46,843 nt of DNA from a virus. A program made the position numbers and the translations under genes. Location of the stretch: IMG/VR virus record IMGVR_UViG_3300032323_001373, positions 1 through 46,843 of that record. One strand, given 5' to 3'. Below the pieces are notes generated by a model. It saw only the letters and a list, made by a program, of their open reading frames with translations. It did no database searches and was not told the DNA's origin. Positions 7,611 to 15,960 of the stretch are shown piece after piece (the first letter of the stretch is position 1; the number at the start of each line of letters is the position of its first letter).

Positions 7611-8601
7611 AGATCCTTATCCTTTGTTCTAGTTTCTTTTTAGCCATTTTAATTTTAATTTCGCCACGTTGTGCAGTTTTTATTGCATCAACTATCACAA
7701 ATAGTTTTCCGTATTTCTGCACAGCATCGGCACAGTCTTTAACATCATGATCCCAATTTGGAAAAGACACAGCCCAATCGTTGGCCATTGCACGATCTAT
7801 TAAATTTAATCCAGCTTCGTCTTGATCAGGTATTACTATTATTTCATGCCCTAGACTATTAATTATCCGTGCCTGTTGTTCTGCGATATCGTTAGTGAGT
7901 AATGCTACACCACCTACTGCTAATGCGTCAAACGGTCCTTCACAAACGAACAGGTATCGTTGTTCTTCTTTCTGTGCATCTACATTGAAAACAAAATGTG
8001 GGTGTTGATCTGATAGATATTTTGGTTTACCATCTGTAACTTTACGTGCGGTATTGCCTACTATTCTTCCGTGATAGAAGAAAGGTATAATCACACGACT
8101 TTCATATCCTGCACTAGGACTCCAATAAAACTCCGAAGGATCGAATCCTCTGCTGGCAACATATTCTACTACCGGATATAGATCAGATAACAACGCAGAT
8201 GATTGGTTAGCCCATTCTTTAATTGGTAATGCACCCTCTGGTAGTTCTTTATCAGTGAATTCTATTTTAGGTTCGTATGCTTGAGGTACAAAGTCTGGAG
8301 CTTCTGTCTTAAGAGCTTCAAATATTAAAGTATTGATATCGTCTTCGGTAGCCCCTAGCCACTTGCAGAGATTTTTAAATTTGTTGGTGATTGGACGACC
8401 AGGCTGCCACGATGCAGTAAACTTACAGTTAAAACAATTGTATACAACACCGTTATCAAACCTAAGCCCGCCACGTTTGCGAGTATCTGGGCTGTGTCCA
8501 CGGTTACCACAACACGGAGCATTAAAGCTGGTCCAACCACTAGGGCTGGATTTAGCTCGCGATGGGAGTAGTGTTCGAAATTTGTCAACGACTAGAGTCA
8601 T
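7594..8601 (-). CDS. 61: DNA primase (gp61-like)
   Basis: A 335-residue primase. The N-terminal zinc ribbon has Cys30/Cys31, His36, Cys56 and Cys59. The TOPRIM domain has Glu221 (FVCEGPFDAL) and Asp259/Asp261 (IPDQDEAG). Length is close to T4 gp61 (342). It makes the RNA primers for lagging-strand synthesis together with the gp41 helicase encoded just downstream. A near-consensus sigma70 promoter lies upstream with its -10 exactly six bases from the ATG, so transcription is predicted to start at the start codon. There is no ribosome binding site. Confidence 0.92.
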   Translation of the reverse strand: MTLVVDKFRTLLPSRAKSSPSGWTSFNAPCCGNRGHSPDTRKRGGLRFDNGVVYNCFNCKFTASWQPGRPITNKFKNLCKWLGATEDDINTLIFEALKTEAPDFVPQAYEPKIEFTDKELPEGALPIKEWANQSSALLSDLYPVVEYVASRGFDPSEFYWSPSAGYESRVIIPFFYHGRIVGNTARKVTDGKPKYLSDQHPHFVFNVDAQKEEQRYLFVCEGPFDALAVGGVALLTNDIAEQQARIINSLGHEIIVIPDQDEAGLNLIDRAMANDWAVSFPNWDHDVKDCADAVQKYGKLFVIVDAIKTAQRGEIKIKMAKKKLEQRIRIYEENN

Positions 8602-8607
8602 ACATAC

Positions 8608-8636
8608 AGTATACTATCTGTATAAGACTTTGTCAA
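8608..8636 (-). promoter_or_regulatory. Consensus sigma70 promoter for the primase
   Basis: TTGACA, 17 bases, TATACT on the minus strand. The six bases GTATGT separate the -10 from the ATG at 8601, placing +1 on the A of the start codon. The -35 lies within the last codons of the upstream gene. Confidence 0.8.
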
Positions 8637-9444
8637 CGGTTCCTGTGGCTGGAAAGTGTCTAATACGGAAAAAATTATATTTTCCTGTAACATTGCGATA
8701 TGTTTGGCTAGCACTAGACAATGCTATTGATTCAATATCAGTCCAAACATGTGGAGTACCGCCTTCACTTAGGCTACCTTGTATCTTAACAGTACCTGTG
8801 TAGTTTGTGCTATAAATTTGGAAAGTATGTAGACTAGATGCAGTTTGAGTATTTCCTAGAGCATCAATAAGGCTAGAAGTGTAGTATCTAGGATCAGTTT
8901 GTCCTGTGGATGCAGGATTAATATATTCAAATTTATTAACTTCAAGGCTTGATTCAGTTTCGCCTAATACATCGCCGCTGACTTCCACTGTGCCGATAGC
9001 ACCGTATTGTGCATCTTGAAACATAGGTGTACGTGAGGTAACTTTAAAATCGTTGCCCAGCACATACGCAGTACCATTTAATGCTGTTCTAACTTCTTGC
9101 GTAATGCTGTAATTATAAAATCCTGATTCGAGAGCAATAAGTTCTTCCTTAGTTAACATAACATACACCTTACCACTACTGGCACTTGATGTTGTGCAGT
9201 CTTTGCTCAACACTAAATCTTTGCCCTCTCTAGTGATCATGTTAAATACCAAAGTAGATCCGGTTATGTCGGCTGCTTTTTGATCTGAGTTTCGTACCTG
9301 TAAATCAATACGATTGTCAACACTGCGATAAATTTTTAAGTTGCGATTGTACACTCGACGATACCTCTCTAGTTGCCAAGAAGCCAGCGCATTCGTAAAT
9401 ACGTCTATCTTATTTGGATATAAATAAACTGAATTAAGTTGCAT
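8614..9444 (-). CDS. Probable virion structural protein
   Basis: A 276-residue protein, rich in beta-forming, Ser/Thr and Asn residues. The N-terminal third (RRVYNRNLKIYRSVDNRIDL, then DQKAADITG) is of a type that recurs in structural proteins of marine T4-like phages. The middle and C-terminal parts look like beta-sandwich repeats (TFQIYSTNYTGTVKIQGSL). A tail-fibre, neck or baseplate accessory role is plausible but not shown. It is driven by a late-type octamer (9465-9472), unlike the surrounding replication genes, which supports a structural role. Confidence 0.55.
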   Translation of the reverse strand: MQLNSVYLYPNKIDVFTNALASWQLERYRRVYNRNLKIYRSVDNRIDLQVRNSDQKAADITGSTLVFNMITREGKDLVLSKDCTTSSASSGKVYVMLTKEELIALESGFYNYSITQEVRTALNGTAYVLGNDFKVTSRTPMFQDAQYGAIGTVEVSGDVLGETESSLEVNKFEYINPASTGQTDPRYYTSSLIDALGNTQTASSLHTFQIYSTNYTGTVKIQGSLSEGGTPHVWTDIESIALSSASQTYRNVTGKYNFFRIRHFPATGTVDKVLYR

Positions 9445-9459
9445 ACATTACTGGACCTT

Positions 9460-9472
9460 TATAATATTTATC
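9460..9472. promoter_or_regulatory. Divergent promoter elements
   Basis: On the minus strand GATAAATA (9465-9472) is a late-type octamer for the gene starting at 9444. On the plus strand TATAAT (9460-9465) could be a -10 for the gene starting at 9474, but no good -35 is found at 17 bases. The two elements overlap, so their use may be mutually exclusive. Confidence 0.45.
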
Positions 9473-9473
9473 A

Positions 9474-9845
9474 ATGAGAATAACAGAAAACTTACAAGAA
9501 AACTTTCCATTTATCAGCGTTATTACACACGTAGACAAAGAATATGTGGGCATTATAATCAACCAAGATGCACAAGTTACCAGCATATACGACTATGTAG
9601 CAATAAGGTCTGAGCCTGAAAGAACACGCTTTTTAGAACTAGGAGAAGCATGGTGGTGGGAATCAAATAGACAGATCCCTATCAACATATTTCTAGCCAA
9701 GGAAATCATTGAATTTAGATATGTGATTAAGAATTTCTCGACCAAAGATGTGAAACTTATGCATGGGCCTTGTACGAGTCTAAATGATATTATTGTAAAA
9801 AGAATTAAACGTAAATCGATTACGTTGGTAAGAAAAACGATCTAG
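9474..9845 (+). CDS. Hypothetical 123-residue protein
   Basis: A compact protein with the distinctive stretch ELGEAWWWESNRQIPINIFL (about residues 55-74) and a basic C-terminus (KRIKRKS). It looks like a conserved T4-like phage protein of unknown function. It is the only plus-strand gene inside the replication block. No ribosome binding site is visible before the ATG, and a TATAAT lies eight bases upstream. It converges with the next gene and overlaps it by four bases. Confidence 0.55.
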   Translation: MRITENLQENFPFISVITHVDKEYVGIIINQDAQVTSIYDYVAIRSEPERTRFLELGEAWWWESNRQIPINIFLAKEIIEFRYVIKNFSTKDVKLMHGPCTSLNDIIVKRIKRKSITLVRKTI

Positions 9846-10417
9846 CTGTATTCCACACTGACCTGCTCGCAGATTAGATTCATCTGAACAACGATAGCAA
9901 CAGCATACGCAGTAGCATGTGATTTCTTAAAGAAGTAATCATCTTTCTCTGGCTTAGTCCACACTTCTGTCATAATCGTGGTCCATTCTTTCCCAATCAG
10001 ATAACGTTTGGCCGGGCGTATCATTGCCAGTACCGCTGCTAATTGCTCGATAGATCTTGGTTTGCTTTGTCTCAGAATAGACCCATGCCCATTCACATGA
10101 AATAGGTTCTGCGTAAAATCGTCGTCTAATAATAGATCCCATAGTGGTTCAGTCTCCATTAACTGAATAAGGTGTGTTTCGTCTCGAACACCTTTATAGA
10201 TTCCAACATTTAAAAAGTCTATTTTAAAATATTTTCTTTCTTCTGCTTCTTCGTAAGGCACAGCACAAAGATTTTCAACAGCATTCATCGGCACCTCATG
10301 CAGATATACGCCTGTGTTATGTTTAACTAATTTGTTGTCATCTATACGACTAGCTCGCACATGTTTGAACAACGCTAATGCTTGCTCACGATCTAAAAAG
10401 TCTATATCAATATCCAT
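9842..10417 (-). CDS. DnaE-like fragment (Pol III alpha fingers region)
   Basis: A 191-residue protein whose order of motifs matches the part of bacterial DNA polymerase III alpha that follows the palm. These are KIDFLN (residues 65-70; Asp67 aligns with the third catalytic Asp, in KFDFLG), NLFHVNGHG (104-112), SIEQLAAVLAMIRP (122-135) and FKKSHATAYAV (163-173; compare NKSHSAAYALV). The PHP domain and the two other catalytic Asp residues are absent, and the stretch between the last two motifs is much shorter than in DnaE, so it cannot be a polymerase on its own. It may bind DNA or the host replisome. AGAGG lies eight bases before the ATG. Confidence 0.55.
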   Translation of the reverse strand: MDIDIDFLDREQALALFKHVRASRIDDNKLVKHNTGVYLHEVPMNAVENLCAVPYEEAEERKYFKIDFLNVGIYKGVRDETHLIQLMETEPLWDLLLDDDFTQNLFHVNGHGSILRQSKPRSIEQLAAVLAMIRPAKRYLIGKEWTTIMTEVWTKPEKDDYFFKKSHATAYAVAIVVQMNLICEQVSVEYS

Positions 10418-10418
10418 T

Positions 10419-11099
10419 TTATACCTCTTTAGACTTTTCTAAAACGTTTATTCTAATGTTTCCAGAAACACTTATTCTATATTCATCTGAAGTATAAAAC
10501 GGATAAACGATATGATTTAACATCGAAGGGAACATCATAATAGTTCCTTCATAACTGCTATCAATTGGAATTGGTACTTGTTTAATAGTGCCTAGTGTGT
10601 CTACATAAACAAAACAAAACTTTGAAGTATGTACATTTCCCCTATCACTATCCTTGCCTGATAGCCGAGGAAAATAATTTATTTCATCTTCTAATCTATA
10701 AGGAATCTTAATCCAGATAACAAAACTCAATACCGATGGATGAGTATGCAACGGATTAAATTCATATTTTTTCTGCTTGTTGACCCATAAACTAGTGAGC
10801 TGTAGTTCGTAATTGTTATTATTTTTATGTGCTTCTTCAAATCCAGCAATGTACCCAGGATGTGCAGCTGACCACGCATTAGCCACTCCAATAATATAAC
10901 CGGACAGTTTGTCATTGATGTGATCTAACGAATATTCTTCTCGTATGTGTCCTACTAGTCTAGTATTGTAAGTTTCAGCATCTTCGGTTAAGTTATCTAT
11001 AGAAGTTTTTAGAAGTTGGAATACATCTTCTGGTAGAGTTGATTCTAAAACTCCTATGTTTGTAAAAGGCAGCAGTCTTGCTGTTTCTTGTTTAGACAT
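10419..11099 (-). CDS. 2OG-Fe(II) oxygenase-like protein
   Basis: A 226-residue protein with a double-stranded beta-helix signature. It has LWVNKQKKYEFNPLHTH (His118 and His120 as candidate iron ligands), then FPSMLNHIVYPF with His196 and, 12 residues on, Arg208 (EYRISVSGN), the expected 2-oxoglutarate ligand. This matches the phage-common class of putative 2OG-Fe(II) oxygenases. Substrate candidates are proteins, nucleic acid bases or sugars. It follows an acidic small gene with no gap and precedes the DnaE-like gene by one base, so all are likely co-transcribed. Confidence 0.7.
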   Translation of the reverse strand: MSKQETARLLPFTNIGVLESTLPEDVFQLLKTSIDNLTEDAETYNTRLVGHIREEYSLDHINDKLSGYIIGVANAWSAAHPGYIAGFEEAHKNNNNYELQLTSLWVNKQKKYEFNPLHTHPSVLSFVIWIKIPYRLEDEINYFPRLSGKDSDRGNVHTSKFCFVYVDTLGTIKQVPIPIDSSYEGTIMMFPSMLNHIVYPFYTSDEYRISVSGNIRINVLEKSKEV

Positions 11100-11324
11100 T
11101 TAATTTATTCTTGTAGTTTCAAATAACAATAACGGTAACGTATCTGCTAAAAATTGTGCGTATTCTTCAGCATCTTCTTCATCTTCAAACCCGCTGAATT
11201 TTACATAAACATCGGGGGCATCCTGAGCGACTACTACTTCAATGTCGATGTCATCTCTAGAAATAAATTCTTCATTGTCTTTTAGTTCTTCTTCTATGAT
11301 TTCTGGTGGAGGTCTTTTTGGCAT
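11100..11324 (-). CDS. Hypothetical acidic protein, 74 residues
   Basis: A strongly acidic small protein (EEELKDNEEF, DEEDAEEYAQFLADTLP). The second half could form one strand and one helix. It starts in a TAATG overlap with the zinc-finger gene and ends directly before the oxygenase ATG. Function unknown; its size and charge would suit an inhibitor or adaptor, but there is no direct evidence. Confidence 0.55.
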   Translation of the reverse strand: MPKRPPPEIIEEELKDNEEFISRDDIDIEVVVAQDAPDVYVKFSGFEDEEDAEEYAQFLADTLPLLLFETTRIN

Positions 11325-12007
11325 TATAGTATCCTAGCTTCCTTAATTACATCTTTGATTAATTCAACGTCTGCTGGCAATGCTTTGAATCTACGCATCC
11401 AAAACTGTGGATCGATCATAGGACCTACTATTTCCAATTGTTCATCGTTCATGCGTTGAAGCAACTCTTTGCCTGACTTGGTATTTAACAACAACCAAGG
11501 AGATACTAATCCTTCTTTGATATCATGTGTGGCACGATTTAGATTCACATATTGAAAATAGTGTTCCCACGGAGCAGAGTTTTCGTCTGACCAATCCATC
11601 ATTGTTTTGATGGTACGTTGTATGGCACCGTCGGCTGGTTCTTTCTTGATTAACTCTGCAATGTAGGTGTCGTATAATTCATCACGACACCAATGATCTA
11701 ATTTCACTCCACTTCTAATCACAAAGTCAATGAACATCTCTGGATAAATGGGTGCAGTATTGATTAAAAAACTACCAAACTTAACCATAGCGTTATAGAA
11801 TGAACTGTTGGCGAAATCTTCAAAGGTTTTGGGAGTTTTTGATTTCTGCGAGATCTCATAGAATCGTTGGAATGTCAATAAACCAGCCTGCACATGTCTT
11901 TCATTTTTGCTCATGTGTCGACGCTTTTGTTCACAGACATGAACTACTAGAGTTTTTTCTTTAGCAAATTCCTTGCCGCAGTATTCACATTTAAAATTTA
12001 ATTGCAT
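11324..12007 (-). CDS. C2H2 zinc-finger protein, function unknown
   Basis: A 227-residue protein starting MQLNFKCEYCGKEF. A single zinc finger lies at residues 7-29 (C..C, then H..C/H with HVCEQKRRH). The rest is helical and matches no family that I can name. The ATG at 12007 is preferred over an upstream in-frame codon because the finger begins immediately after it. It overlaps the gp62 end by 17 bases. The position next to clamp-loader and replication genes suggests a DNA-binding replication or transcription accessory protein; this is inference. Confidence 0.6.
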   Translation of the reverse strand: MQLNFKCEYCGKEFAKEKTLVVHVCEQKRRHMSKNERHVQAGLLTFQRFYEISQKSKTPKTFEDFANSSFYNAMVKFGSFLINTAPIYPEMFIDFVIRSGVKLDHWCRDELYDTYIAELIKKEPADGAIQRTIKTMMDWSDENSAPWEHYFQYVNLNRATHDIKEGLVSPWLLLNTKSGKELLQRMNDEQLEIVGPMIDPQFWMRRFKALPADVELIKDVIKEARIL

Positions 12008-12470
12008 TGATCTGCTTCTTGTCCCAACCAAGGTCCTTAGCATATTCTTTGATCTCTTTGTCTGTGGTTATAACCGCAAGTGTTTCAACATCGCTCATTT
12101 TCATGTTAGGAAATAATTCAGCCAAAAATTCTTCTTTTTTATTCTTTTGTTTTTTAAGTCCTATCCACTCATGGAAATATGTTTTCTTTGTTTCGTGACT
12201 ACACATACACAGAGTTTGCCAAACTAATTTAGGATGTTTCTGTATGTCGTTCCAATTTTTATTATAGTATTCGTTGGTAGTTAATACGAAATGTTCTTGT
12301 AGTTCTCGGTTAGAACTTTTAACATTGCTGATATAACGATTAAGATTCCAAAAGTCGCCTTTGATTTCTTTGCGGCCGTCTTCTGTAGCAGCGTCCCAAA
12401 GATCTTTCAATCCAAGGTCTACGGCCGGAATCATGTCATTAAAAAGATCTACGTGTTTATTTTGTCCCAT
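11991..12470 (-). CDS. 62: Clamp-loader small subunit (gp62)
   Basis: A 159-residue protein. It resembles the gp62 of cyanophage-type T4 relatives in PAVDLGLKDLWDA (15-27), GDFWNLNRYIS, KHPKLVWQTLCMCSHE and FPNMKMSDVETLAVITTDKE. gp62 works with gp44 to load the sliding clamp gp45 onto primed DNA; neither partner gene lies in this window. A sigma70-type promoter lies upstream, with a leader of about 17 bases. Confidence 0.82.
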   Translation of the reverse strand: MGQNKHVDLFNDMIPAVDLGLKDLWDAATEDGRKEIKGDFWNLNRYISNVKSSNRELQEHFVLTTNEYYNKNWNDIQKHPKLVWQTLCMCSHETKKTYFHEWIGLKKQKNKKEEFLAELFPNMKMSDVETLAVITTDKEIKEYAKDLGWDKKQINAIKF

Positions 12471-12493
12471 GGTCTTTGCTTAGTTGATATATT

Positions 12494-12522
12494 AGTATAA
12501 CACGTTCAAGGGCGGATTGCAA
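12494..12522 (-). promoter_or_regulatory. Sigma70-type promoter for gp62
   Basis: TTGCAA, 17 bases, TATACT on the minus strand, 23 bases before the ATG at 12470. It separates the replication operon from the upstream sugar genes. Confidence 0.65.
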
Positions 12523-12542
12523 TACTTTATTTGAATTAGGCA

Positions 12543-13370
12543 TTATATTTTTAACAAATCTTCCATTGTATATAATTTTTGCATAAACGATGACGGATTG
12601 TCGAGTACACTACGTTCCAAATCTCCAGCTCGCCTTGGGCTCACGCAAACTTCAAAATCACAGTTATTAACTTTTTTATACAATGAAATCATCTGCTTTA
12701 CGGTAGTACCTACGCCGTGGCCTAAATTTTCTATCTGGTTAGTTGATAGGTTGATTGCTGATATCAGTGCTGTGCAAATTTCGTTTACATGAGTATAATC
12801 CCTTACAGCAGAGCCGTCTTCGGTGTTATAATCGTCGCCAAATAGATTAAACACTCCGGTCTTTTGAGCATTGATTAAGTTCCACATCAGCCCGTCGGGA
12901 TTGGTTGGATTGATACCGTCCATGCCTGTTACATTATAAAATCTAAATGTAGTAAATGGTATAGAATTTTCTTTACAGTATTGATCTACGATTTCTTCGG
13001 CAGCACGTTTACTAATCCCATAAGGGTTATTCATAGGACCGGCCGACCCAGTTGATGCGTGTACGAATCTTTTTGTTTTAATATTTTTTAAAACATTTAA
13101 GGTTCCTAGGGTGTTAGTTTGATAATAAAGTATTGGATTACTAACACTTCGACCCACAGCGACTTCAGCAGCTAAATGAATCACGCAATCGTATTCTTCG
13201 TTGATATTCCAATGGTGATTAAATGTAATATTTTGATGTAGAAATGTATCAGGCTCAATTTGAGCTTTACGAAAATCTAAACCGTGTATTTCGTAGTCTG
13301 GATTAGATTTTAAAATCTTACAAAGATGAGACCCGATATATCCCGAACAGCCTGTAATCAACAATTTCAT
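12543..13370 (-). CDS. NAD-dependent sugar epimerase (GalE-like)
   Basis: A 275-residue extended short-chain dehydrogenase. It has the nucleotide-binding GCSGYIG (7-13), Ser/Thr near 106-109 with Tyr117 and Lys121 (NPYGISK) as the catalytic set, and GalE-like C-terminal blocks (EDGSAVRDYTHV, PRRAGDLERSVLDNP). It is shorter than E. coli GalE (338). It should epimerise or reduce a nucleotide sugar; UDP-glucose/galactose is the family default, but it may act on the GDP-sugar made by its neighbours. Start ATGA overlaps the upstream glycosyltransferase end. Confidence 0.82.
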   Translation of the reverse strand: MKLLITGCSGYIGSHLCKILKSNPDYEIHGLDFRKAQIEPDTFLHQNITFNHHWNINEEYDCVIHLAAEVAVGRSVSNPILYYQTNTLGTLNVLKNIKTKRFVHASTGSAGPMNNPYGISKRAAEEIVDQYCKENSIPFTTFRFYNVTGMDGINPTNPDGLMWNLINAQKTGVFNLFGDDYNTEDGSAVRDYTHVNEICTALISAINLSTNQIENLGHGVGTTVKQMISLYKKVNNCDFEVCVSPRRAGDLERSVLDNPSSFMQKLYTMEDLLKI

Positions 13371-14047
13371 AAAAGGTCTGGGTTTCCAGTTAGGGATAAC
13401 TCACCTATTTTATTATGATATGCAGGATGTAGGCGAACAATGGTAGGAGTTACGACCTGAATATCAACTAATGCATCGCCGATTTGATTGTCGGCAGGAA
13501 CAAATCCATTAATAGAGATCCACTCCACTATTTTTCTTGCAGCGTGAGGCTTAATGATATATCCATATGCACCTCGCATGTAGTTCCCGGTCTGATTCTT
13601 TTCAAGAAATTTTGCTGTAGAGTTATGATATTTTTTATATGTTAACGGTTTATTTTTTTCATTTTCGAGAGCTAAATTGTATTCCTTTGAAAAAGGATCT
13701 AGTTCGTCCAATTTTAATACATCAGCAAATCGGTCTAATATATCGTCGGGTAGCGGCTCAACGAAATATCCGTCATGCTCAAGAATCAAATAAGGAATGC
13801 CATCTTCCATGCATTTCCTCCACAGATAGTAGTGACTTAAAAAGCAGCCAAAAACTCCCGCCCGACCCTTTTTGAATTTATATTTTGGAAAAATTTTCAA
13901 TTTTTCAAGATGGCTAGGATATTCTAATCCATTTATAGCATCAAAGTAATCTACGTCTATTCCGAACGTCTTTGCCTGGGTTACACATTCAGCAGCGTAC
14001 TTTTCTGATATTGGATTATTTTTTAATCGGATAATGAAAGATTTCAT
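13367..14047 (-). CDS. Glycosyltransferase family 25-like
   Basis: A 226-residue protein with GT25 (LPS glycosyltransferase) features: N-terminal IIRLKNNPIS strand, GVFGCFLSHYYLW, the ILEHDGYF acidic motif, and RGAYGYIIKPHAARKI. GT25 members commonly transfer galactose onto lipooligosaccharide or collagen. It sits between an epimerase and the ColD-like dehydrase in the same operon. No clear ribosome binding site precedes the ATG, so coupling to the upstream gene (gap of four bases) is likely. Confidence 0.75.
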   Translation of the reverse strand: MKSFIIRLKNNPISEKYAAECVTQAKTFGIDVDYFDAINGLEYPSHLEKLKIFPKYKFKKGRAGVFGCFLSHYYLWRKCMEDGIPYLILEHDGYFVEPLPDDILDRFADVLKLDELDPFSKEYNLALENEKNKPLTYKKYHNSTAKFLEKNQTGNYMRGAYGYIIKPHAARKIVEWISINGFVPADNQIGDALVDIQVVTPTIVRLHPAYHNKIGELSLTGNPDLL

Positions 14048-14051
14048 ATTA

Positions 14052-15212
14052 TTACAGTTGTTTTAATATTCTAGATAGCAAAGATAAATCTTTGTCGTTT
14101 ACAAAATGATTATTACCTATATAAATTCCATTTTCATGAACTAAGGTGATATTTTTGTCATCTGTAGAAATTTTATATTTCTTTAAGAATGGGTGTTTTA
14201 AAAGATTACCACTCACCACTGGCCTATGTTCGATTCCGTTATCATTAAATAATTTTTTTAATTTTAAAGAAATACTTTTTTCTTTACATACGAATGGAAA
14301 ACAAAAACTACTATTGAGCTCTGTGTATTCTGGTATGAAAAATTTATCAGCATGGTCAGAAATAATATCAATAAATTTTCTATAATTTTGTTTTCTTATC
14401 TCAATCATTTTATCCAATCTTTTTAATTGAGATGTTGCTAGCACTGCAGGAATTTCGTGATTTCTTAAATTATATCCATCAGTTACAAACAGAAAACTTG
14501 GCGGCAGCTCTGGATATTCTTTCTTATATTTTTCAAAATAGTCAGGACTTGCTTCTCTAGCCATACCGTGACTTCTTTTCAATCTCATCAATTCGTATAG
14601 GTCTTTGTTATTAGTTGATACTATTCCTCCTTCGATAGAAGTCATATGATGACCAAAATAATAACTAAAAGTTGCTCCCAACGAGTCAGCACCGTGCTTG
14701 ACACCTGTTTGAGATTCGACTCCATGTGATTCACATATATCTTCTAGTATAAGAGCTTCTGGAAAAATACTTCTTAATTTGTCGATTTCTGCAGGCAGTC
14801 CCAATAGATGTGTGACAAATATTACTTTAATATCGGGATGTTTATCTTTTAATTTTTTACATTCCTCTAGATCGAAACTAAAGTTTTTAAGATTAATATC
14901 GGCAAATATCGGTTGAAGGCCTACCTGAAAAACTGGTGACACATTAGTAACCCAGGTGCATGCAGGTACTAACACCTTGTCGCCGTCATTTAACTTATAG
15001 AGTTCTTTGATTGCAGAAAGTAACAGTAAATTTGCTGTACTACCAGAAGATACAAAAAGAGAATATTTTGAGCCTAACCAGGTATTCCAATTATTTTCAA
15101 ATTCTTTTACCTTTGCTCCATTGGTAAATTTTTTTGTCGATAAAATAAATTTGACCATTTTTATTTTATCAAGTAGTGTGATAGTTTCTTTCATTAACGG
15201 CCATTGAACCAT
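14052..15212 (-). CDS. ColD-like PLP-dependent sugar 3-dehydrase
   Basis: A 386-residue member of the DegT/DnrJ/EryC1/StrS fold. Usual cofactor blocks are present (SSGSTANLLLLSA 55-67, ILEDICESHG 155-164). The residue that is Lys in aminotransferases is His188 here (FSYYFGHHMTSIEGG region). That replacement marks the dehydrase branch, such as ColD (GDP-4-keto-6-deoxymannose 3-dehydratase, His188) and the RfbH/E1 type. The enzyme would remove the 3-hydroxyl of a 4-keto sugar. Gene 15957-16937 encodes the enzyme that makes ColD's substrate. AAGGA nine bases upstream supports the start at 15212. Confidence 0.75.
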   Translation of the reverse strand: MVQWPLMKETITLLDKIKMVKFILSTKKFTNGAKVKEFENNWNTWLGSKYSLFVSSGSTANLLLLSAIKELYKLNDGDKVLVPACTWVTNVSPVFQVGLQPIFADINLKNFSFDLEECKKLKDKHPDIKVIFVTHLLGLPAEIDKLRSIFPEALILEDICESHGVESQTGVKHGADSLGATFSYYFGHHMTSIEGGIVSTNNKDLYELMRLKRSHGMAREASPDYFEKYKKEYPELPPSFLFVTDGYNLRNHEIPAVLATSQLKRLDKMIEIRKQNYRKFIDIISDHADKFFIPEYTELNSSFCFPFVCKEKSISLKLKKLFNDNGIEHRPVVSGNLLKHPFLKKYKISTDDKNITLVHENGIYIGNNHFVNDKDLSLLSRILKQL

Positions 15213-15213
15213 T

Positions 15214-15960
15214 TTATTTTTCCTTATTTTTAATGTGATTGCATACAGATGCGTAGTTAATAAAAATATCGTGATGTCCTAATTTGTGAAAATTTTCACA
15301 GATTACCGCTGTGTCACAATCAAATTTTTTCAATCTTTCATTATACCATCCATACACTCCGCCCTTTTTTATAACATCGGCATTATAAAGACAGATGCAA
15401 TTAAAGGTTGAGTAATATCTATCGTAAGATTTATTTTTCCAATCTTCATATAAATTGCCCCATTCTTCAATAGAGTCTCTTCTAGTCGCCCAGGTGTCAT
15501 ACAATCCGCTATTTTTGTGAATAGATACTGCCGAAACAATATCAACATTTTGTAAATTATGAGTTTTTTGAAAATTAAATAAATTTTTTATACAATCTGT
15601 TGAATACATGATGTCTGATTCGATACATAACACATACTGACTTTTCTGTAAAAAGTCTTTCGCAGATAGTGCTTTTGTTCGAGCCTCTGATAAATTTTTA
15701 ACTCGTTGCTCATCGGCTACTGACTTATACGAAGTTGTTCCTATATTTTCTGTAATCAGTGAAAAATCTTTAACAAATGAAAAATCAAAAGATGATAATA
15801 TTTTTTTTGTATTATCGGTTGAATCATTTTCGTATATCGAAAGATAGAAATCGTAATTATTACTCAACTCAGCTACTGTTGATTTAAGCTGAATATAATA
15901 ATTCTGTAAATTTTTTTCTGAATTCCTAAAAATGGAATAGATAAAAACTTTTTCTTTCAC
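15214..15960 (-). CDS. Glycosyltransferase (CMT1/GT69-like)
   Basis: A 248-residue protein with SIYENDSTDNTKKIL, a basic RTKAL segment, and the acidic LCIESDIMYS motif (about residues 111-120). These recall the cryptococcal mannosyltransferase (GT69) layout. It may use a GDP-sugar, in keeping with the adjacent GMD gene. The start is GTG, inside a GTGA overlap with the end of the GMD gene. The assignment to a family is tentative; that it is a GT-A-type transferase is more secure. Confidence 0.6.
   Translation of the reverse strand: MKEKVFIYSIFRNSEKNLQNYYIQLKSTVAELSNNYDFYLSIYENDSTDNTKKILSSFDFSFVKDFSLITENIGTTSYKSVADEQRVKNLSEARTKALSAKDFLQKSQYVLCIESDIMYSTDCIKNLFNFQKTHNLQNVDIVSAVSIHKNSGLYDTWATRRDSIEEWGNLYEDWKNKSYDRYYSTFNCICLYNADVIKKGGVYGWYNERLKKFDCDTAVICENFHKLGHHDIFINYASVCNHIKNKEK

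Noticed and set aside
11099-11110. AATAAATT before the ATG at 11099 as another late promoter.
   Set aside because: It lacks the final A of the octamer, lies only three bases from the ATG, and is made of the last codons of the upstream gene.
14052-15212. A sugar aminotransferase.
   Set aside because: The lysine that holds PLP in aminotransferases is His188, which fits the dehydrase branch.
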